A DNA stretch of 64,000 nt from Cristatella mucedo (taxonomy: Eukaryota > Bryozoa > Phylactolaemata > Cristatellidae): the NCBI GenBank assembly GCA_009760855.2, contig WPIO01000070.1, forward strand, positions 1,792,501-1,856,500. The letters are read 5' to 3'. Under the pieces are notes generated by a model, which saw only the letters and a list, made by a program, of their open reading frames with translations, was not told the DNA's origin and searched no databases. The translations under genes and the position numbers were made by a program. Positions 1 through 11,700 of this stretch are shown piece by piece; within the stretch, counting starts at the first letter, position 1, and each line of letters starts with the position of its first letter.

Positions 1-377
1 TTTTTGGTGGCATCTTAACCCCCTTGTTAGTTCTCTTTGCTTTCTTAATGTCAACCATCATCCAGAGACTCTTTGTAAGGACAGACCTGTCGCTTAGTCA
101 AGAGAGGCAAACCTAACTAAGGCATTGGCTAGCATTGCGTTGTAGCATTACATCCAGGAGGCAAGGTCGATTGGAGGGTCAAGCAGAAGTACAGAGGACT
201 GGAGTCAGCTGTTCTAAGTGAACTGGTAATCAAATAAATACCGGGTTCGTTCTGTGGTTAGATTCACCGACTCTTTTTACTCTAAGTCCTCCAGCAGGCG
301 ACCGTTACTCCGTCTTTTTCCCAATGATTTTGCGATATTAAAGATCGTAGCCGGGCTTTTTTATTGTATACATATGT

Positions 378-660
378 ATAATAATAATAGTAATAATACA
401 CCTGATAAAGTGCCCTCAGCAAACTCAATCTCTTTTTCTAGGCGCTTTACATTTGCTGCAAAGGAGACACGATCGAATGGTGAATGGTATCATGCTTTAT
501 AAACAACATGAACAACATGGTTAGGGGTGACATGCACAGGGTCAGCATCCACGTATGGTTATTGGCAACATGCACTATGTCAGCTTGCATAAGTACATAA
601 AGGACGAATCACGGTACCCACTGAATGATGTCCTAAATAGGTGCGTTTTTAGTTTTTTAT
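378..660 (-). mobile_element. LINE family 1, 3' end fragment
   Basis: On the minus strand this holds the family 1 3' UTR: the block with CACCCCTAACCATGTT, the tail with AAGCGCCTAGAAA...GAG, and a terminal (ATT)-type run (the + strand begins ataataataatag). It is 5'-truncated within the last codons of ORF2. It lies upstream of the first visible MAK16 exon, in an intron. Confidence 0.85.
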
Positions 661-1221
661 ATATGTTAGAATATGTGTTTGTGTTAGTGTGTAAATGTTT
701 GCCTGTATGTACATGCAGTAGTAGGTGTATGGGTGCTTGCGTGATTTCATCTCTATAGCTGGGAAGCTGTTAGAACCACGTGGTTGTTATGCTGGCAATT
801 TTTCTATGGTGCATTAAAAAAAACCTAGACCGGTTTTAGTGAACATTCTGTAGCCTCTAATTTGGAAGGGTTTTCTAGAGTCTTTCTGTTACGATAACGA
901 TTTAGACAGCTGATGTATTATTATTATTATTATTATTCAAGCTGTTAATTCTTTCTGCTCTTTTCTCCGTGGAATGACTGCTGGTAGTATATCCGAGCTT
1001 CCAGGGCTGCCTGCCTCATATGTTCTCGCCCTATGAAAAGTTGCTCCAACACTGCTGCTACCCAGTCGCCCCTCTCCTTATGGTTTCCATGTTGAATTAA
1101 TCTAGTTGCTCTTGCGACTCTCGGCGGCCTGTTTCTATGTACACTAGCAATGGCATCGTTGGGAGTGTGCAAATACAGTGTCAGTGGCTGCGGCATAACG
1201 TACGCAGTCTTTTTTGTGTAG

Positions 1222-1354
1222 GTGTGTTATATTTGTACATGAAAACTGTTGAGCGAGCAGCATTTCCAGCACGGATGTGGGAAAAGGTTAAGCTGTCGAA
1301 AAACTTTGAGAAAGCTATGCAGCAAGTCGATGAAAACCTTATATACTGGCCCAA
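1222..1354 (+). CDS. MAK16: MAK16 internal exon (first seen in window)
   Basis: The acceptor is a T-rich tract ending in tgtgtag. The donor is GTATGT at 1355. The exon begins with the last two bases of a split Gly codon, then reads [18 protein letters not shown] and continues to DENLIYWP plus two bases of Lys. This matches the family block YLYMKxxERAAFPxxxWExVxLSKN...ENLIYWP very closely. Reading through the donor gives a misleading continuation (YVAH...) that mimics the next exon's YVIH for four residues; the true continuation is at 10360. Confidence 0.93.
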
Positions 1355-4300
1355 GTATGTTGCTCACTCGGCTCAAGTCTCCATCGCTCTGTGTGCTGCT
1401 GCCTCCGTTCGATCTATCCCGATCGATCTCGATCGATCTGTGATCAGCTGACCTGTGATCGATCTGCGTGCTGCGGCTGCTGCTGCAGCATTTACTTTTG
1501 GCTGGTCGTTGTTAAGCTATGCATGCTGAGGTGACTGCTTAGCTGTGACAGTAACCTTTCGGCTGTCTACAGTGCTGTGTCCACAGTAAGTCCAGGGTTA
1601 TAATAACAATAAGGATATTAATACTAGTGATAGTAATACTAGTGATACTAATAATAATGCACTAGATAAAGCGCCCTCAGAGAACTCACTCTCTTTCTCT
1701 AGGCGCTTTACATTTGCTGAAAAGGGAAACGCGATTGAATGGTGAGTAATATCATGCCTGATAACATGAATAACATGGTTAGGGGTGACATTCACAGGGT
1801 CAGCTTGCAAATGTGGTTAGTGGCAGCATGCACAGTGTCAGCACCCATAAGCACATGAAGGACGAATCACAGGGAGACCCACTAAATGCTGTCCTAAATA
1901 AGTGTGTTTTTAAGTTCTTTGTAAATGTGGTCAGGTCAAGGGATGTTGTGAAGCAAGTCGTTACATTGATCTGCTGCTGCCGTGCATAACTAACATCGCT
2001 AGTATGTCATTAGCCTCAGGTCATGTCCCAGCACCTTTCAAAAGAGCTGTAGTCAGGCCACTTCTCAAGAAAGCTACACTAGACCAAGAGAACTTGAGCA
2101 ACGACCGCCCAGTCTCCCTTCTACCATTCCTATTGAAGACACTGGAACGGGTCGTGGCAGACCAGCTGAACTCATATATTAAAACTTCAAACCTTGCTAG
2201 TAAGTTCCAGTCTGGCTTTAGAGCTAATCACTCCACAGAATCAGCATTGTTTAAGGTATACAACGACCTACTTAGGAATGCAGACATGGGTAGAGTGTCT
2301 CTGCTTGTTTTGCTCGATCTTTCGGCAGCTTTTGATACTATTGATGACAAAGTTCTTCTAGAGCGCCTCTCCTCTCGCCTGGGCATCACTGGCACAGCTC
2401 TGCAATGATTCAAGTCCTATCTCACTGGGAGACTCCAGAGTATTGACACGAATGGACAAAGATCATCTGGAGTACCTCTGAAATATGGGGTACCTCAGGG
2501 CTCCGTGCCAGGTCCGGTTCTTTTCACGGTTTATACTCTGCCTCTTGCTGACGTGATTGCCAAGCACAATCTAGGCTTTCACTTCTTTGCGGATGACACT
2601 CAGTTGTACCTTTGCTTTGATCTTACCCAGCCTTCGAGCACGTCGAATTCTCTCAACTCACTTGCTGCATGTGTTGAAGACATCTGCTAATGGATGGCAG
2701 CAAACTTTCCACAATTAAACGATGATAAAACTAACTTACTAGTTATGGGCAAACCCAGTGTGATTCAGCAATTGGAAAGGCTGTCTCTCAAAATTGGCTC
2801 TGCCAGCATATCTCCTGTCGAATCAGCTCGACATCGAGGTGTCGTATTCCATAGCGACCTCTCGTTAGACGACCATATCAGCTCCACAGTCAAATCTGCC
2901 TATCTTCAGCTTCATAACATTGCTAAAATTCGGGCTTGTTTAGATAAGGATACCACGTCTGGGTCGGTCCGTGCTTTTTTGACATCCCGTCTTGACTTCT
3001 GCAACTCACTGCTTGCTGGCCTACCAGCATGGGCACTCAGGCGATTACTGCTGGTGCAAAACTGTGCAGCCAGGCTTGCCTGTCATGAGCGTCGCAGTTG
3101 CCTCGTCACACCACTTCTTACCGTTGTGAACTGGCTACCTGTCAAGCAACGGATCGACTTCAAGGTTTTGTCGTTCACTTTTAGGTCACTTCATTCTTTG
3201 GCTCCAGCCTATCTCTCAGATCTACTCCCCCCACCAGGTCAAGCATCGTACCACCAGCTTTTCGGCATCCAACAGTTTACCAACACCTCGTACAAACCTT
3301 AAATCCTTAAGAGACCGTACATTTAGTTCGTATGCTCACAAAGCCTGGAACTCACTCACAACATCCCCTGACTTGACCACATTTAAAAAGAACTTAAAAA
3401 CATACCTATTTAGGACATAATTTAGTGGGTCCCTGTGATTCGTCCTTGATGGGCTTATGCGTGCTGACACCGCGCATGGTGCCACTAACTAAGCTCGCCT
3501 GCTGACCCTGTGTATGTCACCCCTAACCATGTTATTCTTGTTGTTTATCAAGCATGCTAATACTCACCATTCAATCGCGGTTCCTTTTACGGCAAATGTA
3601 AAGCACCTAGAAAAAGACTGAGTTCTCCAAGTGCGCTTTATCAAGTGCATTATTATTATTAAGAATATTGTTAAGGACGGTGTCTGGTAGGTTGATAAAA
3701 AAAAATCCTAGCTGATTAAACAGCCTCTTTTTGTATAGCGACAGAAGAGCCTTTACGGCTATCACCACCGCTTGCAGTGGCGATAAAGGATCGCCCACTG
3801 CAGGAATCGAACCCACGACCTCGGTCCCGAGGTCGTGAAAGCAACCGCCTTACCTAGTGTGCCATCACGACTCGCGAGTTAAGTGACCTGTAATTCACAG
3901 AGATGGTCTTGAAGTCGATTTGATTTTTTATATTTCATAATTGGAGCTCAGACAGAATAGGTGTGATATTGCAGATATGCCGTTGTTGATATACCATATT
4001 AGCTAGTGAGTTTTGTACCTGTTGCTGTCGAGTAAGGAGGTATGATAAGAAAATACGTACGAAATCGGTCAGACAATCAAATGCTAGTTTAAGGTACCTT
4101 TCAATGACAACCACATAAATGGGATCGAAGGTTTTGACGGGTTTTTTTTTTTTTGCTTCCCCATGAAAGAAAAAAGTGAACATGAACATGCCAAAACCCA
4201 GTCCGAACTGGATGTAAACCAGAAGCAACATATCTCTAAATGAAAAAGTTACGGATATCTACACTCACATGCAACTTGCATTCAAACTGGTTAAACCTTG

Positions 4301-5704
4301 GGTAATATTAATGACACATTTGATAAAGCACCCTCAGGGAACTCAATCTGTTTCTAGGTCTTTACATTTGCTGCAAAGGAAGTATGATCGACATCGAGGT
4401 GCATGCCTGTTCAGGTGCATTCTTGTGATTTTTATGCAGTTTAGTTTTCAGCATATCTTGATGCCTTGTAAACCCGGCTAATACTGCTTGTGTCTGACTG
4501 AGATTTGAAATGTGAGTTTAGCCGTGTTTGTACCAACAATTTAGAAAATTTCTGACTTCGGTTGAATTAAGTTTGCTTTATTTATCCATGATTGCAGAAA
4601 ATAAAGCATGCTGACGTTTGATGAGGTGTGCAAACTTAATAAGCAAACTTAATTCAACCGAAATCAAAATTGTCTGCATTGTTGTTGTAAAAGCAGAGCT
4701 GAACTTGCATTTCGAATTTCAGTATGATATAAGCAGTATTAGCCGCGTTTACAAGGCCTCAAGCTATACTGTAAGTTGTATAAAAGTCTCAATAATGCAC
4801 TTGAGCAATCTCCACGCATGTACCTCAATCTACCAAGGTTTAGCAACGTTGTATGCAAAATATAAATAAAATATAATTCATTTGTATAGTGCCCCACGAA
4901 AACTTAATCTCTATTCAGGTGCTTCACATAACCCTTCGGGCTCGAGCCCACTACCTCAGCCAGATGTTGGTCGGGGCAAGCACCTTAACCTCTGGGCCAA
5001 ACCTGCTAGGCAAGTCGCATGTGATGTAATAGTAATACTACTAATAATATGACGCGATACGGATATAGCACCCTCAGAGAACTTAATCTCTTTCTAGGCA
5101 CTTTACATTGCTGCAAAGGAAGCAAAGTTGAATGGTTAGTCATAGCATGCTCAATAAACAACAAGAATAACATGGTTAGGGGTGATATGCACAGGGTCAG
5201 CATGCAAATACTGCGTGGCAGCATGCAGTGTCAGCATGCATAAGCACACAGAGGTTGAATTACGGGGACCCACTAAATGCTGTGATAAATAGATGCATTT
5301 TTAGTTTTTTTTTAAAGTTTTTAACGTAAGAGATCAGTAAATTTTTTCATTTATAGATATGTTGCTTCTGGTTTACATCCAGTTCAGACTTGGTTTGCAT
5401 ATTTTTTTATGGGGAAGTCGTCAAACTTTCTATCCAGTTTCCAGCATGTTTGTCTTCATATAGTCTAAGCAGGCCTTGATTTTGGCAACGTTCCTTAGCT
5501 GTAAGTTGGCCGACTTAATGATTGAGTCAGTGTGCTCACCCAACGACAAGTCGAATAGTAATAGCAAGCCTAGATTACAGGTAGACGTCACTGGAATGAA
5601 GCTAGATGAAACTGTCTTGAGGGCAAATGTTGCAATTCGAGGGTGATGCCAGGCTTGCCCTCAAATATTAGGCTGACCTTATCCTTAAGCTCCAAGAAAT
5701 ATAT

Positions 5705-5786
<82 letters not shown>

Positions 5787-8700
5787 CTCATTTGCATAGC
5801 ACCCCAAGAGAACTTAATCTCTATTCAGGCGCTTCACATATGCCTCCCGGGGCAAGCACCTTAACCGCTGGACCAAACCAGAAATTAGTGATCATTCACC
5901 TTTGATTGTCTTTGATATAGTTTTCAAGGGAATCAGATGAGCCTGATGGGGAGTGTGGCCTAAGCTGTGTGGACACTGTCGACTTTAAATTCCTTTTTAA
6001 TTGGTGCCGATTTTGTGCTGATTTCCCTCGGGTTTGGGCTAATACGTCCCCACATCTTGGGGGAAGATTTAAGTCAGCTTGCTGTCATGAAGGAGGAACT
6101 GCTTCTACTTTAAGCTTTCTAATTATACTAGCCACCCAATCAAATCCTGGGGCATGTCACATATGCCCAATGACCGAAACAGCAACGACTGACGTTTGTC
6201 CCCTAATCGTGTTATTCTTGCTGTTTATTGAGCATGCTACCACTAACCATTCGATTGCTTCCTGTGCAGCAAATGTAAAGTGCCTAGAAAGAGATCGAGT
6301 TCTCTGATGGTGATATGTAAAGTGTATTATTATTTTATTAGGCTGAGTTCTATCTGAACGTTCAAAGCAAGTCTTTGATCATGGGATGTTTATGCATTGT
6401 AGCCATGGCTTCTCCTACTTCTATGCAGAAGATGCTGTATGCCTGTATCTGGAATGCACTGCATGCCCATAGCGCTCATTACTTAGCACTTTATAATTTC
6501 CAAAACAAACTTATTTATGTAGTTTTTTTCTATTCTTTTCATACTCATCTACAATGATATCTGAAGCAGGAACTTAATTTTTGCAGATGCTGGCTTTGCT
6601 GCTTAGTGTTATTCAGAAATTGGAAAGGCTGACTTTCAAAATTGGCTCTGCCAGCATATCTCCAGTTGCGTCAGCTCGAAATCTAGGTGTCATATTCCAA
6701 AGCGACCTCTCGTTAGACGACCACATCAGCTCCACAGTCAAATCAGCCTATTTTCAGCTTCATAACATTGCTAAAATTAGGGCTTGTTTAGATAAGGATA
6801 CCACGTCCAAGTTGGTCCATGCATTCGTGACATCTCGTCTCGACTTCTGCAACTCACTGCTTACTGGCCTACCAGCATGTGCGATCAGGCGATTGCAGCT
6901 GGTGCAAAACTCTGCAGCTAGGCTTGTCTGTCGTGAGCGTCGCAGTTGCCACATTACTCCACTTCTCGCCGACCTGCACTGGTTACCAGTCAAGCAACGG
7001 ATTGACTTCAAGGTTTTGTCGCTCACTTTTAGGTCTCTTCATTCTATGGCTCCAGCCTATCTTTCAGAGATACTACCCCATCAGGCAAAGCATCGTACCA
7101 CTCGCTTTTCGGAATCCAACAGTCTAGAAATACCTCGTACAAACCTTAAATCCTTTGGAGACCGTGCATTTAGCTCGTATGCTCCCAAAGCCTGGAACTC
7201 CCTCCCGACCTGCATCAGAACATCCCCTGACCTGACCACATTTAAAAGAAACTTAAAAACATACCTATTTAGGACAGCATTTAGTGGGTCCTTGTGATTC
7301 GTCCTCGATGTGCTTATGCGTGCTGACACTGTTCATGCTGCCACTAACCACATTTGCATGCTGACCCAGTGCATGTAACCCCTAACCATGTTATTCATTT
7401 TGTTTGTTTTTCAAGCATGATTTTACTTACTATTCTATTGCGTATCACTTTGCAGCAAATGTAAAGCGCCTAGAAAGAGATTAAGTTCTCTGAGGGCGCT
7501 TTATCAAGTGCAATATTATTATTGCAATATTATTTCTTAGGCAACCTCCCCCCCCCATTATAGCAACAGGCTGTGGGCATGACTAAGTCTGCCATCAGTG
7601 CTTCCTGAATCAGTAGTGTAAACGCTTTTACAAGGAAGAAAGTTGGCATCTGCAGGGAGAAAGTCGATAGTGTAAACGCAGCTTTAGAGGGGTCAAAGCT
7701 TAGAAATCTGAGCATCGGAGTGTAGACATGAGAGCCAAGATTGTGCTTTGCAATGACACCGATTAAAGGGAGACTATGGATAGTAGATTCAAGGGAGCCT
7801 GCAGATGAACCCTGAGGTAGCCCATTCTAAAGTCGCTCCCCAGGTGACTGACAGCCATTCGTATCTACCCTCTGACGTGTCTCACCAAAATATAATGTAA
7901 CTGTGTGTAGCACTGTCAATGACAACCAAGCCACGTCGAGATGTGCTCCTAAAAGACCTGGCTGTAATCTGTCAAATGCTGCTGAGGTCGAGGAGAAAGT
8001 TTGCATGCTGCGTGTTATATGATGGTAGGAGTGGTCTTAGTCCACATGTCTTTTTCACTACCCACTGGCCAATACTGACTGTAGTTTCACTCCTCTGGAC
8101 GTTATCTGTGAGTTGGAGTGTTGGCAGGAGTGGCCATCTTTCAGGATTTGTTGTTCGGCTGAGTGCACATGTCCATGTGTAGAAAATATAGCTTCTGGAC
8201 GATGAAAAAATGTGTAGCAATACTTATTCAACGAAATAGGAAAGCAATTACTCCAGTGATGTGTGTGTGTCTGTGTGTGCGTGCGTCTGTAGTTAACTTT
8301 TATAGTGCCCTAACATAATTTAATCTCCATTCAGGCGCTTCACATGTGTCACTGGGCTCGAGCCCACGACTTCAGCCAAACCTTGGTCAGGGCAAGCACG
8401 TTAACAACTGGGTCAAATCAGTACGGCATCTATTTATCACAGCATTTAGTGGGTCCATATGATTCGTCCTTTACGTGTTAGCGTAAGCATAAGCGTACTG
8501 ACAATGCATGCTGCCACTAACAGTATTTGCATGGTGACCCCATGCATGTCACCCCTAACCATGTTATTCTTGTTGTGTATTGAGCATGCTACCACTAACC
8601 ATTCGATCGTGCTTCTTTTGCAGCTATGTTAAGTGCCTAAAGCAAGATTGAGTTCTATGAAGGTGCTCTATCAATTGTACTATTATTATTATAAGTAGCC

Positions 8701-11700
8701 AGAAATGATGATACATTAATCCATTTTGTGTCAACTGTCTAACGGATTCGTTGTAATGCAGTTAGCTTGGTTTTTTAAAGAAGATCGTCTGTATTAAAAT
8801 ACTAAGAATTGCCCCGTGTACTTTTGTAGAACATTTTTATTGCATGTACAACCTTGAGCTGGGTGACAGTCATGACCTCATGACTCATGACCTCATGACT
8901 GTCATCGATGACCTGGCCTCAAGATTCGGCCAAAAATACCATTCTTTGCTGGTTTGCTTACAACCACCGGGTATAGTGACTGCTCTAGCATGGCACGGCA
9001 TGGCAGCCGGGGCTACTCATACTGGTGCAATGTGCTAACTGTGACACGGGCAGTCTCAGCAGGGCTGATTCATGCTTTGATACAAGCAACCTGAGCTGGC
9101 TCAGTTCAGGTAGTCTCTCCTGTCAGTGCATTGGGAAATCATGCTGACATGCTTTGCACTCATTGTGACCTTTGGAGCTCACATTTTCATTGTGACCCAT
9201 TATATCGCAGACGAGAGCAAAAAAAGTGAAGATTGGCTGAAACATCAGCCTCATTTGTGTAGTAGCAATGTAATAGCTTTTAGCAGCTGTCAGCTGGTGG
9301 CTTGCAGCTACCAATAAAGGGTTACCTGATCCAGGTCTGTTCAAGGGTCGTGAATTGCAACCTAAAGCTAATGCACCAGTGAAAGGCATCGATTAACGGC
9401 TAGCAGGTCCTCTTTTGTATGGAGCAGGCTTCTCTCCGCGTGTCTGTTGTTGCCTTAATGAGCCTGGTTGTGACGTTAGGGTACCATCTGTCTTCATCGT
9501 TCAATGTAAATAATATTAATACATTTGTATAGCATCTTCAGAGAACTTAATTTCTTTCTAGGTACTTTACACATGCTGTAAAGGAAGTGTGATAACATGG
9601 TTAATGGTAGAGTGCTTTATGTAAACAAAAATAACATGGTTAGAGGTGATATGCACATGGTCACATGCAAATATAGTTATTGGCAGCATGCATAGTGTCA
9701 GTATGCATAAGCTCATAAATATCTTACCATAGAACCTGAGCGTTGACAGCTCTTCTAATTTTTTTCGACCAATTGTGATCACAGATGGCAGAACTTCTTA
9801 GATGCAAAAATTCTATCGTGGTTGATGTTGGACTAGGACAGAAGTTTGCCAGTTAAAAAGAAATTTTCTGGCCTTGAATGAGCCAGGTAGGTTTCTTCTC
9901 TAGCTGTTGTTGTTAAGTCTCTCCCTAACAGACCAAATACAAAATATAATTCATTTGTATATCGCCCTAAGAGAACTTAATCTCTATTCAGGCACTTCAC
10001 ATATGCCACGTGGGGGCTCAAAGTCAGGGCAAGCACCTTAACTACTGAATGGTTTGCCGCTACTCCATGCCCCACCTTGCAAGCAACTGCTGCAGTCGTC
10101 ATGTCGGGATACTTGTATCTAGACTCTCTTTGGTGTCAGCATTTGTCAGCCTTTTTATTCAGAGCTCCAACTCGAAACGAGGATGGGAGCCTTTTGTTAA
10201 ATATTTGATTGCCGTGCATCTTGGGTCGAGGTCTAGCTTCTGTCTGTGTGTGTGTCCGGCGGCAGGTTCGTAAAATAGAGGTATTTGTGTGAGCAATGTT
10301 TCTGCCTGGAAAAAGGCTTTTGGCAGGCCTAATCACGTCTCATGGGTTTTATGTTGCAGATATGTAATCCATAAGTGCAAACAGAGGGTGCTCAGAATGA
10401 CGCAGTATCTCATCCGAATGAGAAGGCTTGTTCTGAAGAGACAGTGAGTAGCGGCAAAACTTCCACTGCGTGTCTGCTCCACTGCTTCGTGACAAGTGCT
10501 GTTTCGCATCCGGGTTTGCAGAGTTGCGATTGTGACATCTCACTGCCAGCCTCTATGCTGAGTGGGTTTGTTTTGTGGAGAGAAGCACCGATTGCCGAAC
10601 TGAAACTGATACTGCCGTCTGATAGTGATACTCATCCTGCACGTCCCTCACGTCCCTCCCCCCCCCTAGCTGCCCTAGAAAGCTGCTGCCTGCTGATTTG
10701 AGTGCAGCCTGAGTAACTGCACGTGCATTCAAGCATCGCTAGCCTGCTTGCCTGTAAATAACCAGCTGATGCTAGCTGTCAGATGTTCTATCCCGACAAC
10801 CCCCTCCCCCAGCTGCATTTCACTGCTGTACTCTCCTCTGCTCGAATGTGTGACCTTGAATTGGCACTACTGGCTGCTAGACTTAGGTTTCAGCTTATGT
10901 GGTAAGCCTTGGGAAGTTTTATATGTCAAACCTGTCAAATGGTGATCAGAAAGCATATCATTGTTTCTCAGTGTCAATTTTTGCCTGAGCAGTGCTGGTT
11001 TAATTGTGTGAACTATTTGCTGCGGACGTTGGCAGTTAGGCTGTGTTTGTAGACCGATGAGCTTTCTTTTAGTTTCTTGTCTTCTTGGTAGTCGATGGCA
11101 ATGAACACTGACTGATTGTGGTTTGAAACCTTTTTATGTGACCAAAACTGGTTGCAGCCACGTGGATCCAAACTGTTTTCAGCCAATTTGAGAGAAATGA
11201 ACCCCGCCAATGCGACAGAAGCGTGCTCCTGCCAGTGCTGTCGAAACCAGCATGAGATGGTCATGGTCGCGATGCTCGAAACTCTCGCTGAGCGCGTCGA
11301 TTGTTTTGTGGGTGTTTGAGCGGGTGCTGGGATGCGAATAGGATTGTGCAAGTAAGAAATATGTATAGCATAGTCCTACGAATTTTTATTTCCTTCATCG
11401 ATGTAAAGCCCTTAGTAGGGACAAGCAGTGTGTTGCTATTGGTCTTGCAAGCACATTCCCTTGCTGTCTTCGCTCAATGATCTTGCTGCCCTGGTGCTCA
11501 GAATCCCGATTCCGGTCTTGCTCGGCGTTCTGCTTTGTCTTTAAAGGCATACGCCTCGGGTCTTTTTACCTGGTCTGATAATCCTTCGTTCCTTTGCTCA
11601 CGGATCGACTGTCGGATGTCATGGATTAACTGTAGCGTAACCTAAAGTCTGTGCCTCTTGATTTTGCTGTTGGCTTCTTATCGTTTTGTCCATCGGAAAA

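Larger units (their letters stand above)
3915..5480. mobile_element. Large foldback (palindromic) element with three nested insertions
   Basis: The left half read in reverse complement matches the right half. Outer arms: gcaacatatctctaaatga (left) pairs with the atagatatgttgc block (right), including ctggtttacatccagttc on both. Middle arms: taaaccttgg with ccaaggttta, and gccttgtaaacccggctaat with ttagccgcgtttacaaggc. Inner arms: cggttgaattaagtttgct (from 4560) with agcaaacttaattcaaccg (from 4641). The left arm is interrupted by a LINE tail (4305-4391), the right arm by a SINE-2 (4863-5010) and a LINE fragment (5030-5318). No coding capacity is recognised, although a 98-codon open frame runs on the minus strand at 3935-4231. 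Confidence 0.75.

Noticed and set aside
1355-1451. Read-through of the MAK16 exon past the donor at 1355
   Set aside because: YVAH mimics YVIH, but the exon at 10360 restores the conserved HKCKQR and the phase.
3935-4231. 98-codon minus-strand frame as a gene
   Set aside because: It lies in the arm of a foldback repeat present in other copies without an open frame.
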